64,000 nucleotides of DNA from Brachynemurus nebulosus (GCA_035578155.1 JAPWDM010000003.1:64906142-64970141), one strand, 5' to 3'; positions 32,170 to 43,880 are shown, numbered from the stretch's first letter. Program-made: numbers and translations. The notes: generated by a model from the letters alone, not told the origin.

Positions 32170-34688
32170 TACTTATTTTTTTTTTAAGAACTAGATGTAG
32201 TGTAGTTTAGAGAGAGACGCACTCGGTTGTTTCGCTGTCTTTTTCTAACTTCAGTTCATTTTCCCTTTTATCCAAACATTTTTGTTCATGGTGGGTATTT
32301 CTTGGAGCAATTTGAGCCATTTAAACTAGCTAATAGTTGTGGATGTGTGTTTAAATTTCGACTTTATAAAGCTAGTACCATATCTAGAAAGTTTAAAACA
32401 GTCTTAAAAAGTTTCCTATCTTGAAGTTATAACCATAGACTACACGCATGACATAACTGCAAATCAGTATTACCAACCACTTCGTGCATCCGTTACAACA
32501 AGTGGTGCATCTCTCTCTGTAGTGTGTCTCTCCTCTCTATGAAATTAATAGTTGTCAATAAAAATTAATTTATATTTATTCATGTATGTAAAAATGTACA
32601 CGTGTTGATTAATTAACAAACAATAATTAAAATAAATAATAAAAAATATAAATAAAAATTGGCATATGTTGCGTCGACCGCAAACTGAACAATCAAACAT
32701 ATGCAATTCACATAACAGCAACGTTATAACAATTGTCTACGTTCAAACGTAACTTTTTCATAGTATCAAAAAACATTTTTTTTTTTTTTTTAGATAATTA
32801 AAATCAAATTGGTGTGCGGAGAAAGAAGCGAAAACACAAAGAACGAAAAAAAAGTAACTAATTATTAAAATCATCAGTTACCATATTTTTCAAACTTTCT
32901 TGTCAGCGCGAAAGTCAACCACTTTATTAACCCTTTAGTTATTAAATAAATACGCGAGACGGAATTATAAAAGGAGTATAAAGTTTGTAATTAAGCAAAT
33001 TACCATCCTTGTCAATATATTGTACAATATATAGTGAATGTATTATATCACTGAAAAGAGTTAACGGCGACAACCATTATCCCAGCTTCCCTCAGTATCC
33101 TCCCACCACTCCACTTCACCCATTTGATACTTTTAATTACTTAATTGTGTGATACATTGTATATTTATATTCGATGTTGCTTACTGCTACTAACGGACTG
33201 AACGTTACTAATTTTGTTCGGATATAATATGTTGGTTGAGTTTGTATAAGTGTGTCTTTGTCTTTCTGTGTTGTTTTTCTTTTCTTTTTTTTTGCTTGTT
33301 TGCTTCGTCGAAAGTTATTTTTCTTTTGTAATTTAATTATTAATGTATTACAAATAGGTTTTTATTAACATTATTAAATTTTATTATTATTTATTAAATA
33401 AATTTTTTATTATTATTAAAATGTGTTATAAATTTTTTTTTATTTTTTACCATCGCGCCTGTTGGCGTCGTTTAATTTTATTTGATTAATTATTACATTT
33501 TTTGTAAAAAAAATTTTATATCGATTTTTGTTGATTCTTAGGTTACACTGGATACAAATTAATCCGAAAATTCATTCGTACGAGTTCGTACGAGTTTATC
33601 CGAGTTAATACGAATTAAACAAATGCATACGTTTAGACATGCGTGGTTACACTGCTTACGACTCTTTCGTACGAGCTCGTACGACTTTTTGATACGACCA
33701 AAATATTTTGTTTTTTGATGCGAATTCGTACGAAAAAATACGTATTCAATCGACATATAAGAATACGGCGACATATAGGAAAATAGAATAACCTAAAATT
33801 TTAAAAAAATTTACCTTGATCGTTCTTCCCGCCAACTTCTCATATACAAAAGGCTTATTTTATTTTTTGCAATTTGCTGCGGGGGACGGTTTGGGGTCAG
33901 TAACTGATTAGGGAGGGATTGGTATTTAATTATTTATGAATAATAGCCAAAGAATCCCAAGAAAAAGGCCAATCCGTTGAAATGTTACAAAGAATCAAAA
34001 TTTACTTTGCGACTTTAGGGGTGCGTAGGTGCATTTTTAAGGAAAGTTGTCCCTTCTAAAGGGGAAACCCACATGTCCAGTCATCCGCACCTACTGTGGT
34101 TTCATTTTGAAAAAATCGATTGCCAGTTGGAAGAAAAATAAGAGGGGTCTTTGAAAAGAAAAAAAAAAAAGAAGAAAAAAATTGCCTTTAAAATAATTGA
34201 GAGCTTTTGTTATATCTTTCAACGAAATTTCATCGATTTTCGCAAAAAAATTCGGAGAAAATCGGCAAAAACTAAAATTTTTCGATTTTGTCAAAAATTC
34301 AGAACTCCAGAACCACTGCCTAAAATGTAAACAGATGAAAGATGCGAAAAAGCGGATATCTAAAATTTTGATAAAAGAATGACATTTCCAAGAAAGAACA
34401 AAAGTCGGGAAACTTTTTGCTGGGCGTCGCAAAATTGAAATCAAACTTAAGCTTTGTATTTCGACATTAAAACAATCCAAAATAATGAAATGAAGAACAT
34501 TTTTCAAATTAGTTTTTCAGCTTCTGATACAAATTTACACCGTATCTAAGTATATACGAAGAACACAAAAAATTAAATTAAAAAATTTTCGTAGAATTGA
34601 ATTTCGTATGAATTCAAAATCTATAAAAATGATTTTTAAATAAAAATGAATAACAATTTTTTGTTATTGGCAAAAAGTTGTAAAATTG
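32170..34688. other. no gene; CGTACGAG word cluster
   Basis: AT-rich, with poly-T at 32776-32792 and TTATTA-rich simple DNA at 33350-33420. At 33565-33740 the word CGTACGAG/CTCGTACG and variants recur several times (see findings). A 138-codon minus-strand frame (34091-34507) is phenylalanine-rich and follows from A-rich DNA; not believed. Confidence 0.45.
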
Positions 34689-34731
34689 AAATACCCCTGT
34701 CGCAGCATCTGCATAACATAGCGAATTTCCA
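34689..34731 (+). mobile_element. family E fragment
   Basis: ATACCCCTGTCGCAGCATC and GCATAACATAGCGAATTTCC only; the rest of E is missing and the satellite array starts directly after it. Confidence 0.7.
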
Positions 34732-34734
34732 AAT

Positions 34735-35034
34735 CTTGGGCACTGGCGGATCTCATCTAAGACCTGTACCTATTTAAAATAGTTTAGCTTTCTAAGAGTA
34801 AAAGAATTTTTAAAATCGGTTGGGTAATTAGTTTTGGTATTTTTGGGGACCCAAGAACCCGAACGAATTTTGTGCAGCATAGTTGTATCCATCTAAAATA
34901 ATTTAGTTCTCTAGCAGTGAGAAATTTTTTAGCATCTTTTCGATAGCTTATTACTGGCGTTTTCGGATCTGCAAGATCCCGGTGGACCTCATTAAAAAAT
35001 CAGCTCGACCGTATATTCTAGGCGGACTTTATGT

Positions 35035-35127
<93 letters not shown>

Positions 35128-36655
35128 AACCCGTTGTGTAGCATTCTACGCCGCATTTGCATCCGCAGGACAGTTGTGGATCTCAGATAACACAACCTGT
35201 ACCTATCTAAAATAGTTTACCTCCGTAATAGTAAAAAGGTTTCAAAATCGGTCAGTTATTTTATTTTTGACACTTTTAGGTCCTACTGACACTTCAGACC
35301 TTACATAACGTAATCTATATGTATCTAAAATAGCTTAGCTCCCCAACAGTGAAAAAATTTTCAAAATCGGTCGGTTAGTTTATTTTTGACACTTTTGGAT
35401 CCCATGGACCCTGGCAGACTTTACATAACGTAATCTATATTTATCTAAAATAGTTTAGCTCTGTAACAGTGAAAAAATTTTCAAAATCGGTCGGTTAGTT
35501 TATTTTTACCACTTTTGGGCCCCATGGACCCTGGCGGACCCTAAATAACGTAATGTATGTCTATCTAAAATAGTTAGTTCCCCAACTGTGAAAAAATTTT
35601 CAAAATCGGTCGGTTAGTTTATTTTTGACACTTTTGGATCCCATGGACCCTGGCAGACCTTACATAACGTAATCTATATTTATCTAAAATAGTTTAGCTC
35701 TGTACAGTGAAAAAATTTTCAAAATCGGTCAGTTAGTTTATTTTTGACACTTCTGGATCCTATGGACCCTGGCAGACCTTACATAACGTAATCTATACTT
35801 ATCTAAAATAGTTTAGCTCTGTAACAGTGAAAAAATTCTCAAAATCGGTCAGTTAGTTTATTTTTGACACTTTTGGGTTCTATGGACCTTGGTGGACCTT
35901 ACATAACGTAATTTATATTTATCTAAAATAGTTTAGCTCTGTAACAGTGAAAAAATTTTCAAAATCGGTCAGTTAGTTTATTTTTGACACTTCTGGATCC
36001 TATGGACCCTGGCAGACCTTACATAACGGAATCTATATTTATCTAAAACAGTTTAGCTCTGTAACAGCGAAAAAATTTTCAAAATCGATCAGGCAGTTTA
36101 TTTTTGACACTTTTGGGTCCTATGGACCCAGGCGGACCTTACATAACGTAATCGATATTTATCTAAAATAGTTTAGCTCTGTAACAGTGAAAAAATTTTC
36201 AAAATCGGTCAGTTAGTTTATTTTTGACACTTTTGGGTCCTGTGGACCCTGACGGACCTTACATAATGTATTCTAAATCTATCTAAAATAGTTTAGCTCT
36301 GTAACAGCGAAGAAATTTTTAAAATTGGTCGTTTAGTTTATTTGTTACAATTATGGGATCGGTAAATCTCATACAAGTCTAGTACTCTAACAGTAAGAAA
36401 AGGGTTCTAAGGATCTCATATAACTTATGGCAGTCCGTAAGCTTCTTGCGGACATCATTTAATTAATTGATTCAAATACTTTAACTTACTAACTGTGAAA
36501 AATTTTTTAAAATCGATTGGTTAATTAATTTCTGGCCTTTTTAGGTCCCGAAAACCTTGACCTCACATAAAATACCTTAAATCCATTTGAAATGGTTTAA
36601 TTTTTTAACATTATTAATTATTAGTGGAAAAATTTTCAAAATCGATTCAAAATAT
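34735..36655 (+). repeat. satellite array, 119-120 bp unit, with decayed edges
   Basis: The core (about 35190-36345) has nine to ten units. The landmark GTGAAAAAATTTTCAAAATC starts near 35350, 35470, 35589, 35708, 35828, 35948, 36068 and 36188, a strict 119-120 bp period. Each unit reads ATCTAAAATAGTTTAGCTCT, then TCGGTCAGTTAGTTTATTTT, ACACTTTTGGGTCCTATGGA and CTTACATAACGTAATCTAT. Units on both edges (34735-35035 and 36345-36655) are much more divergent and irregular. A (TA)n block splits the left edge. No frame runs through it. Confidence 0.9.
35039..35123. repeat. (TA)n microsatellite, about 42 repeats
   Basis: Uninterrupted TA for about 85 bases inside the left flank of the 120-bp satellite. 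A 77-codon frame across it is a run of alternating tyrosine and isoleucine and is not a gene. Such a tract is cruciform-prone and highly length-variable. Confidence 0.95.
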
Positions 36656-36660
36656 TTTTC

Positions 36661-37098
36661 CGTACATACATATGTACATTGTACAGATTTTGTTTTGTTT
36701 TATATTTAATAATATTTATATCATAACATAATCTTCAATTTCTTGTTTACTTAAAAATTCAATAAAAAAAAAAAAAAATTCTTCATTACATTAGCTTAGA
36801 AAATCTGTTTAATTTACATTTTTTAACATGGAATAGAACCATGCTAATTATAATGCAATAAATGAGAAACAAAACTCTATACATGTATGTGTGTTATATC
36901 TCATATATGTGAATAGTTTTCACTTGTTCTCACAAAATTTTTTAATAAAAAAGTGAAATATTTTTATACTTATTAAAAACTGAGATATAAATATAAATTA
37001 CTTATTAGACTAACAAAGAAAGAATAAAAGTGAAAATTTACATTTTCTCGAAAAATACTTAAAATAGAAAGAAAATTATAAGAATATTTTCTTCATAA
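36661..37098. other. no gene seen
   Basis: AT-rich single-copy DNA, as far as can be seen, between the satellite and a family E copy. Poly-A at 36765-36778. Confidence 0.5.
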
Positions 37099-37099
37099 T

Positions 37100-37292
37100 T
37101 TTTTTTTTCCTTTTCAACGATGTAAAAATCGAACTGCCTTATGATAGGATCGAATGATAAAAAATGGCCAGAAAACCTACTTCTGGGCATCCGACGTGTC
37201 TGGCTAACGAACTTAGCCAAGCCAATTCAGAATCCAGTCCGCACACAAAATTTCATAAGCGTTAGACGTTTCGTTCGAGAGTTATCGCGCGG

Positions 37293-37328
<36 letters not shown>

Positions 37329-37451
37329 TTTAGTGAATATCATTTTCGTATTCTAGGGACCTCAAAACATATTTCTGATATGGTCCCGGGCTTAGGTCGC
37401 ACCATGACACCTGGCGTAAAAGCTGAATTTCCAGTTTTGGAAATTCGCTAA
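37100..37451 (+). mobile_element. family E, copy lacking the 5' block
   Basis: GGGCATCCGACGTGTCTGGC, TTTCGTTCGAGAGTTATCGC, a (TA)n run at 37297-37325, TTTTAGTGAATATCATTTTC, TGGTCCCGGGCTTAGGTCGC and TGGAAATTCGCTA in the same order as the other copies. The 5' CCCTGTCGCAGC block is absent. E copies at 37.3 and 44.3 kb share the position of the TA/CATA microsatellite, so it belongs to the family. Confidence 0.75.
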
Positions 37452-37811
37452 AAAAAAACTCAACTTGGAACATTCAAACTAAAAATATTATTACTTTTTT
37501 TAATAAAAAAAAAAAAACGAAACTGAAATACTGAGCCAATACTGTGTAGAAAATCACATAGTATTATAATATCGTAGCTAGGTAGAATATATATACAGAA
37601 CCATAGAATAGAAGAGTGTATAACAAACACATTATAATAGAATCGTAAAACTTACTCAATTCGTAACATCTGAGTTTCATATATAATAAACAATTTAAAA
37701 ATTGTTTTCACTTCGCATTCATAGGTTATTTATACATGATATTGTATTGATATACCGTGCGATACAATGATACATGAGTATAGAGAAATTCGGATACCGT
37801 AGTTTTTTTTT
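37452..37811. other. no gene seen
   Basis: AT-rich sequence with a poly-A run at about 37505-37517; no repeat partner. Confidence 0.5.
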
Positions 37812-37815
37812 TTAA

Positions 37816-38694
37816 GGTACCATCACAATGTAGATTTCGAAAAAAAAATTTTTTTTGGTCTAATCTTAAAGTACTTACAGTTATGCATGTTCTCTCAAAA
37901 TTTCAAATTGAAATTCGAACTATTACGGTCGTTACGACCACGGATCAATGGATTCTGTCTAAATACAAAATTCTGTGGATCGATTTGGGGGGCCTTTTGG
38001 CGGGATGTTATACCACTTTGAATTCAATGTTTCCACAACCAGTGAACGTATGAGATCAATTGTAATCACTACAGTATCACATTGTTGTTGAAACAATGAT
38101 TTGAAATAATTTTGAGACAAACTTTAAACGCGTTTGTCTCGAAATGCCCTTTTTAAAAACGGTACCCACTCTCAGAGGTAAAGTTTCCAAGGTATAAGTT
38201 TGAAATTTCGGCAGAATATTCTTCATGCTCCTATGGAAACTTTTTTTTTAAATCATCCTATTTTTTCGCATGGAACACTGTTGAAAAAAGGGCCTAAATT
38301 TTGTACTTTTCTAGTTGGTAATAAATAATATATCTCTATATTTTGTACTTTTTATTCAAACCGCCGTCAATTTTTCAAATTTTAAAAAAAAACCTCCATA
38401 GGAACATAGCGGTTTACCTACAGGCTACAGATTGATAATCTATTTGATTTTTGTCTCAGATGAAAACTGCAGCCGCAATCGTGGGTACCAATAACCGCTC
38501 TTTTTCAAAGATACTTTTTTCAAAAAATTATAATAATTATAAAAATAATAAAAATAAATAAAATAAAATATTCATGTATTGTTAAATAGTGGTATTAATC
38601 GTAAAAAAATTCATCCCCATTCCCTCATTCTATCCATTCGAAAAAAAATTGTGAAAATTGACTGGTTTTCGGCCAGTCACACTGTGATGGTACC
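37816..38694. mobile_element. TTAA-flanked element, family G copy 2
   Basis: TTAA at 37812-37815 and 38695-38698. Ends GGTACCATCACAATGTAG and, from the right, GGTACCATCACAGTGTGACT. The right 330 bp match copy 1 (CAGCCGCAATCGTGGGTACC, TGGTATTAATCGTAAAAAA, CATCCCCATTCCCTCATTC). The left 500 bp are unrelated to copy 1, so this is either an alternative internal sequence kept between common ends or a recombinant. No long frame. Confidence 0.75.
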
Positions 38695-38698
38695 TTAA

Positions 38699-40285
38699 GT
38701 TTGGAAGATATTCTAATGAAATAATATCTTTGAAATTATCAAAAAACTAAGACATTTTATAGTTTAGCAAAATATTTCCTCATAAAACATGTTTCGTTAC
38801 TGTGAAAATTTAACTGTGATCACTGTGTGACCAAATGGTAACATAATTCGTCTGAGGTAGTTCTGTGTAATTATAAATTACTGGAAGAGTTTCCATCCGT
38901 AAAAATTTAATTTTTTTATAATTTTTTAGTACTTTATGCGATTATAATTTTTTTAGTACTTTATGCGAAAATTTTTGCAATTTTTTTTTTGCATTGCCAC
39001 AAGTAAATCTGAATAGGATTCAAATATATGTAAATAAAAAAAAGTTTAATTTTATCTATAGACTGCAAATTGTGTGGAACCTTAGTTGTGGTAGTACCAC
39101 CCGCTCTTGGTCTATTTTTTATTTTATTTCCTATTTAATTTTTTCTAGCAAAAGTCTAATATGTATGGTGGGAAATATGTTAGTCCTGATCAAATTTTAG
39201 ATCACGAGACGCCACTGACTTTATCTGAGAAACAGAAGAAAAATTCAAATCAATTCCACTGCACTTATCGCGGATAAATACTTACCAAAACCTTTTGCAA
39301 AAATGTACTATTTATACCGATATTTTCATTTCAACATCCGGTTCGAAAACAGTCGAAATATAAAGAACTACAGACAAAGAGCTATATAACAAGGCAATAG
39401 AGAGTACAGAAACATTACATAGAACTAGGTAGCTCCGTATACAAAGCTCACACAACCCCGTCGCGTGGTGTACTTCGTCGAGTTGGAAAAAGAAAATTCT
39501 AATAGAATTATATATACATTTAGCACGAAATATTCCCCGTTTGGTGTTCACATCAGGTCCTCGTGCTTCGGCCCACACTCTCGCCTGACCCGACTCGACC
39601 CGACCCGACTGTCGGCCGACTGTAGTAGGTACCTCCTATACATGGTTCACAAGTTGCAATATTGATTTCTTTCATTGTAAAATAAAAGAAATAGGTTTGT
39701 AATTTTATTACTTATACTAGAAACCTTCCAATTATTTGTTCATATATCAAATACCTACATAAAGTTTTCAAACAGTTTCACACAAGAAATTATTGAGGTC
39801 ACCTCGCTCAAGTTAAGCGGCTCGAATTTGAGGGGGCCGAACAGTACGGCAAAACGAAAATGGTATTATAGAGCATTAAAATCAAATAACAAACGTACAA
39901 AGCAATAAACCGTTAGTGAAGTTATTAATTAGAAGGTATTTAAATATTTTAAACAACTGGTATAGAAGTTTACTTAATTTATGACCTGGGCCATAAACAT
40001 AATATTGCTCTGTAAAGATGGTTTTGCACAAACTAATAATTAAGTTGCAATTATTTTGTACGAATGGAAACCAAAATCGTCAGTCTACACAACGGCTGCA
40101 GAGGTGGATTTAGTACAGATTATATTGATACGAAAATTGGAAACTAACTGGCGCAGCTAGGCTAGCTAGGATTATCTTATTCTTGCGCTGTTATAGCGAA
40201 CGAATCCATAAACACTGCCATTTTTGTTAGCAAAACCGGTAAAATCACAATTGTTTCACTTCAAAATTTTTAAGGGACGTAGTAT
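38699..40285. other. no gene; duplicated 28-mer and GC-rich strip
   Basis: TTTTTTAGTACTTTATGCGA is repeated in tandem at about 38924 and 38951. At 39440-39640 composition becomes GC-rich with CpGs and repeated GACCCGACTCGACCCGACC-type words; short frames on both strands there are not distinctive. The rest is AT-rich. Confidence 0.45.
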
Positions 40286-40640
40286 TCATCAAGTCCAAAA
40301 AATATTTGCAAGTAAGTGTTCGTAAACGTTTGCAAACATAATTTTTTTTTCAACTTTTCAATGACGAAGGTTTTTTTGGACAGATGTCATTTTTTTAGTG
40401 ATTTTACATGCTTAACTTTGACAAAAGTGAAAAGAAAGACTTCCTTACTTCTTTTAAGGCATGCAAATTTTGTAATAAACTTGGTGACGTCACTAAAGTA
40501 AAAAATTGATTTTCTCTAAATCAAACTTTACAAAAATAATTTGAATTAGCGTAATTTTGATGTGAAATTTTCGTTTTTGCTCTACCAATATGATAAAATT
40601 TCTTTTAGAAATTTTTATCGTCCTGACCGACAGTTCATTT
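40286..40640 (+). repeat. family L, single diverged unit
   Basis: GGTGACGTCACTAAAG at about 40480, AATAATTTGAATTAGCGTAA at about 40531 and TTTCTTTTAGAAATTTTTAT at about 40599 follow the unit order of the arrays at 20.1 and 62.5 kb. Confidence 0.55.
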
Positions 40641-40690
40641 AGCCGCCCAACAAATACGCCATTGAATTACGAGAACTTCTGGAATTCTTG

Positions 40691-40716
40691 CCCCCCCCCA
40701 AAAAAAAAAAAAAAAA
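40691..40716. repeat. poly-C/poly-A homopolymer junction
   Basis: Nine C followed directly by seventeen A. Such junctions are prone to assembly and sequencing error. Confidence 0.85.
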
Positions 40717-40827
40717 CGAATAATCACTGATGATTTGATTGTATAATTAATAGAAACTCAAAACATTTATTGAAAACTGTTACTTGTGTCAATTTTTGGT
40801 ATATTTCTTAATTAAAAATCACAGAAT

Positions 40828-40899
40828 GGATCGGCTGGGATTCGAACCTACGATGTTTTGTTAACCAGTCAAGTACCTTCTCAGCCAGGCTATCGATCC
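40828..40899 (-). repeat. tRNA-like remnant 2 (72 nt, cloverleaf register kept)
   Basis: On the minus strand a 72-nt span starts GGATCGA and ends CCGATCC, pairing at 6 of 7 acceptor positions. The D arm GCCT...AGGT can pair with one G-U, and GGTTCGAATCC at 40838-40848 is an exact B box. The anticodon stem does not pair and the T stem pairs at only about 3 of 5. It is a decayed tRNA or a tRNA-derived SINE head, related to remnant 5 at 60.1 kb (shared CTTGACT and CCCAGCCGAT). Confidence 0.5.
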
Positions 40900-40909
40900 T
40901 CGCCAAATG

Positions 40910-41655
40910 CTGGTGTATATTCTGATAACCCATTAAATATTTAATTCTTTTAAATGTGAGACGCAGTTACTGACTGACCCAATTCTGTTTACTACAAAAA
41001 AGGTCCACGAATTTAAATATTATGTATAATATTTAAAACTAATCAATACTGAAAAATTTTCAATGACTTCACTCGCACACAAATAAACCCATTACGTTGA
41101 TGGTATGAAAATAACTTTCATTATTTTTTCAATCATTTTCACAAATGAATTTTTCGTCATTCAAATTCAACCCCACCATAACAGTTTCATGACGAGAGCC
41201 GTCCCGGTCGGTCTGTTTTTGTTAAAATAGAGACAACAAACATAGAACCTATAACAAACTGTTAAATCATTATCTAAATGTGCGTGATTAGGTATTGATG
41301 ATGTGCTTTGTGAAATCACATGTAATAATATCAAAGTACCATTTTTTTAAATAAAGATGAGTTTGGCAAAAAAAACCAACATAACAATTTTGTTAATGGG
41401 CGCGAATCATACCATCATCAGCAAGAGTTGTTACATCACTTGTGTCTATAACACACATATTACCGACACTTTGACATGGATAACTGTGACTGAGAGTTTG
41501 TGGACCTGTGTAGTCGTGTTTATCTAAATAACGTTAACCTAGGGACGATTGAAAAAAAGCCTGAACCATAAATATACTACTAGATTGATCACTAGCTATC
41601 TCATACGACCTAACCCAGTGTCCCCTCAAAAAAAAGATGGAAAATCCCCTCCTTC
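40910..41655. other. no gene seen
   Basis: AT-rich sequence, somewhat more even in base composition at 41380-41530; no repeat partner or frame of note. Confidence 0.5.
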
Positions 41656-41890
41656 AGAGTTTGTGCTTGTGTGTGTAGTATAGTGGATATTAGTATGTGT
41701 GATTGCTGCTATGTATCTACTGCGGGCACATATATGTATAATTATGTACTGTGGAACTACTGTATGTATGTATGAGGTAACAGTGACCTAACCACGTCCT
41801 AACGATCACTAACCACGGCCTAACAATGCATGTTTGCTCTTGCAGAGCTGATGCAGAACTATGACAGACCAACAAATGACTTTAAGCGAG
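41656..41890 (+). repeat. interspersed family K, copy 1
   Basis: AGAGTTTGTGCTTGTGTGTG, GTAGTATAGTGGATATTAGT, TGTGATTG, ACTACTGTATGTATGTATG, AACAATGCATGTTTGCTCTT and GCAGAGCTGATG recur at 56807-57040 in the same order and orientation, roughly three-quarters identical by eye. Type unknown. Confidence 0.65.
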
Positions 41891-42594
41891 CTATAAAATT
41901 TTGATTTTAGTGTTCTGTGGCTTGAACAAACCAAAAAAGCCTAAACAAGCAATAAGGAAGTTCTGAAAATCGACTCAAGACCCTTTTTCGTTTGTTCAAG
42001 CTTTCATTTTTTGTTTATTTAGATCTTTTTTTTATTTGTTTTAGAACTTAGCCATTTGTTTCGTTTGTCTAGGCCTTTTTTCGTTTGCTCGGACCTTTTT
42101 AAGTTTGTACAGGCGTTTTTTTCCAATTGTCTAGACCTTTTTCCAATTCTCTAGGCCTCTTTTCGTTTTTCCAAGTGCGGACGTTATTTTTTATGACCGA
42201 ATTTCTATCATACGAGTCAGGATCTCGTTTTGTCTAGGCTCGATTTAAATCGTTCAAAGTTTGGAGTCGAAATGGCGTTTGGAGAAACGAAATACGAAAG
42301 TGGACGATGTTGGAAAAAATATTTCAAAATTCCAAAGAAGGGGTGCCAACTTTACATTTTATAAAAATTTTTATAGTAATCAGTTAGAATTTACCAGTGG
42401 ATGGGCAAATATGAACAAACGAAAGACAAACAATCTAGGTGGTTTAAAAGTTTTTTTTTTGCAATTTTGTGGCTGCCAGTGATAAAATTTTGCAAAAAAA
42501 AGTTTTTGGGCCGCCGTACCATTCCGACACAAAAAGTGGTCAGTGGAAATTTTTTGTTGTACAATAATGGACAAACGATAGAGAAACTAATACG
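41891..42594. other. no gene; reiterated TCTAGGCCTTTTT words
   Basis: Between about 41995 and 42240 the word GTTTGTCTAGGCCTTTTTTC and variants recur about seven times at irregular spacing, a degenerate short tandem repeat. The rest is AT-rich; frames of 65-73 codons on both strands near 42261-42598 are not distinctive. Confidence 0.45.
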
Positions 42595-42602
42595 CTAATG
42601 GA

Positions 42603-43138
42603 TAGAGCTTGGATAGCGGTATTCCGGTACTACCGAAAAACCGGAATACCGGAAATTTTTAAACGTTTTGTAATAAAACCGGTATTAAAATTTCAATTAC
42701 CGGTATTTCGGTTTCGGTATTAACAAAATCAAATACTTTATATATTACATATTTTGAATATTTTTTTACGTTAGATTTACAACATAAATTTTATTAAAAT
42801 GTCTTTAGTTTTGCTTAATGTTTTCCATATGTGCAGATGACCAGATATTTTATACTTATTCATATTTTTTCATAATTCTGGAATATTTTTAAGTATTTTT
42901 CTATAAGAAAAAATACAAAATTATGTATTTTTATTTTTAAAATCCAAAGATGTTGTAGTTTGTTATTATTACTGTTACTAATTAATTTTATTAAATGATT
43001 TTTAACGTTTTTTCCTTTTTTCTATACTATCTTCATTCTATACCGAAAAAATACCGAAATACCGGAATTCCGGTATCTTAAATGCTAATACCGAATAAAT
43101 ACCGGTATTATAAAAAGACACCGGTATGCCAAGCTCTA
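42603..43138. mobile_element. hAT-like element with perfect 8-bp target duplication
   Basis: CTAATGGA lies at 42595-42602 and 43139-43146. Ends: TAGAGCTTGGATAGCGGTAT and, from the right, TAGAGCTTGGCATACCGGTG. Both subterminal regions are packed with the word ACCGGTATT/AATACCGGT and variants such as CCGGAATACCGG, several per side, a likely array of transposase-binding sites. The middle is AT-rich and non-coding. 536 bp in all. Confidence 0.85.
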
Positions 43139-43146
43139 CTAATGGA

Positions 43147-43554
43147 CAACTGATGCACGCTTAGAGGTGAAATTATCTTTGTCAGAGGTAGAAATTTATT
43201 CATGAGTATACTGTTTTCCCTCCGTTCAACCGTTAAGTGTACGTTACGTAATATTTATAACTGTATATGAGTTTATGTGGAAAAATCGTACCATTTTATA
43301 TTAGAGTGAATTTGAAAAAAAAATAAATGTGTTTACACCAATATATTAATTTTTATTACAGCAATTATGAGTTAATTAATTTTTATAATATTTCCGTTAT
43401 GTTTTAATTTTAATTGTTTCACAATTAACATAAATTGGGCAATGAAAATTGATAGTAATGATATTTAAAACAGAAAAATAAATAAAATTACCTATTGTGG
43501 TTTGTAGAGAAATATTTAAAAAATTCGAATTTCGATATTTGTATAGTAAAAATA
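43147..43554. other. no gene seen
   Basis: AT-rich, no repeat partner; a 67-codon minus-strand frame overlaps the palindrome that follows and is not supported. Confidence 0.5.
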
Positions 43555-43880
43555 AAAATACCCCTGTCGCAGCATGCTGCATAACATAGCGAATTTCCAT
43601 TTACAAAAGTACGTTTTTCTCGGAAACTAGTTGATCTAGAGTATAATTGTAAACAAAAAAAACCTTCTTTATGCGATTTTTCCGCCTCATTCTGCCAAAT
43701 TTTTTTCGTGAAATGAAATTATTCGTGAAAAAAATTTGGCGGAATGAGGCGGAAAAATCGCATAAAGAAGGTTTTTTTGTTTACAATTACTCTATATCAA
43801 CTATGTAGTTTCCGAGAAAAACGTACTTTTGTAAACGGAAATTCGCTATGTTATGCAGCATGCTGCGACAGGGGTATTTT
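43555..43880. repeat. near-perfect palindrome made of family E 5' sequence
   Basis: Two arms of about 150 bp (about 43555-43706 and 43729-43880) differ by only a few bases and a short indel. Each begins AAAATACCCCTGTCGCAGCA and includes CATAGCGAATTTCC, GTACGTTTTTCTCGGAAACT and CTTTATGCGATTTTTCCGCC. The spacer is about 22 bp. The arms carry the E start twice, head to head, so this is a foldback derivative of family E. If transcribed it would form a long double-stranded RNA. Confidence 0.9.

Noticed and set aside
34091..34507. 138-codon minus-strand frame
   Set aside because: Phenylalanine- and leucine-rich composition follows from A/T runs on the other strand, and a plus-strand frame overlaps it; no domain seen.
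34982..35215. 77-codon frame
   Set aside because: Its core is alternating Tyr-Ile from the (TA)n microsatellite.
35190..36345. CRISPR-like array
   Set aside because: The 119-120 bp units are repeated over their whole length with no unique spacers; it is a satellite.
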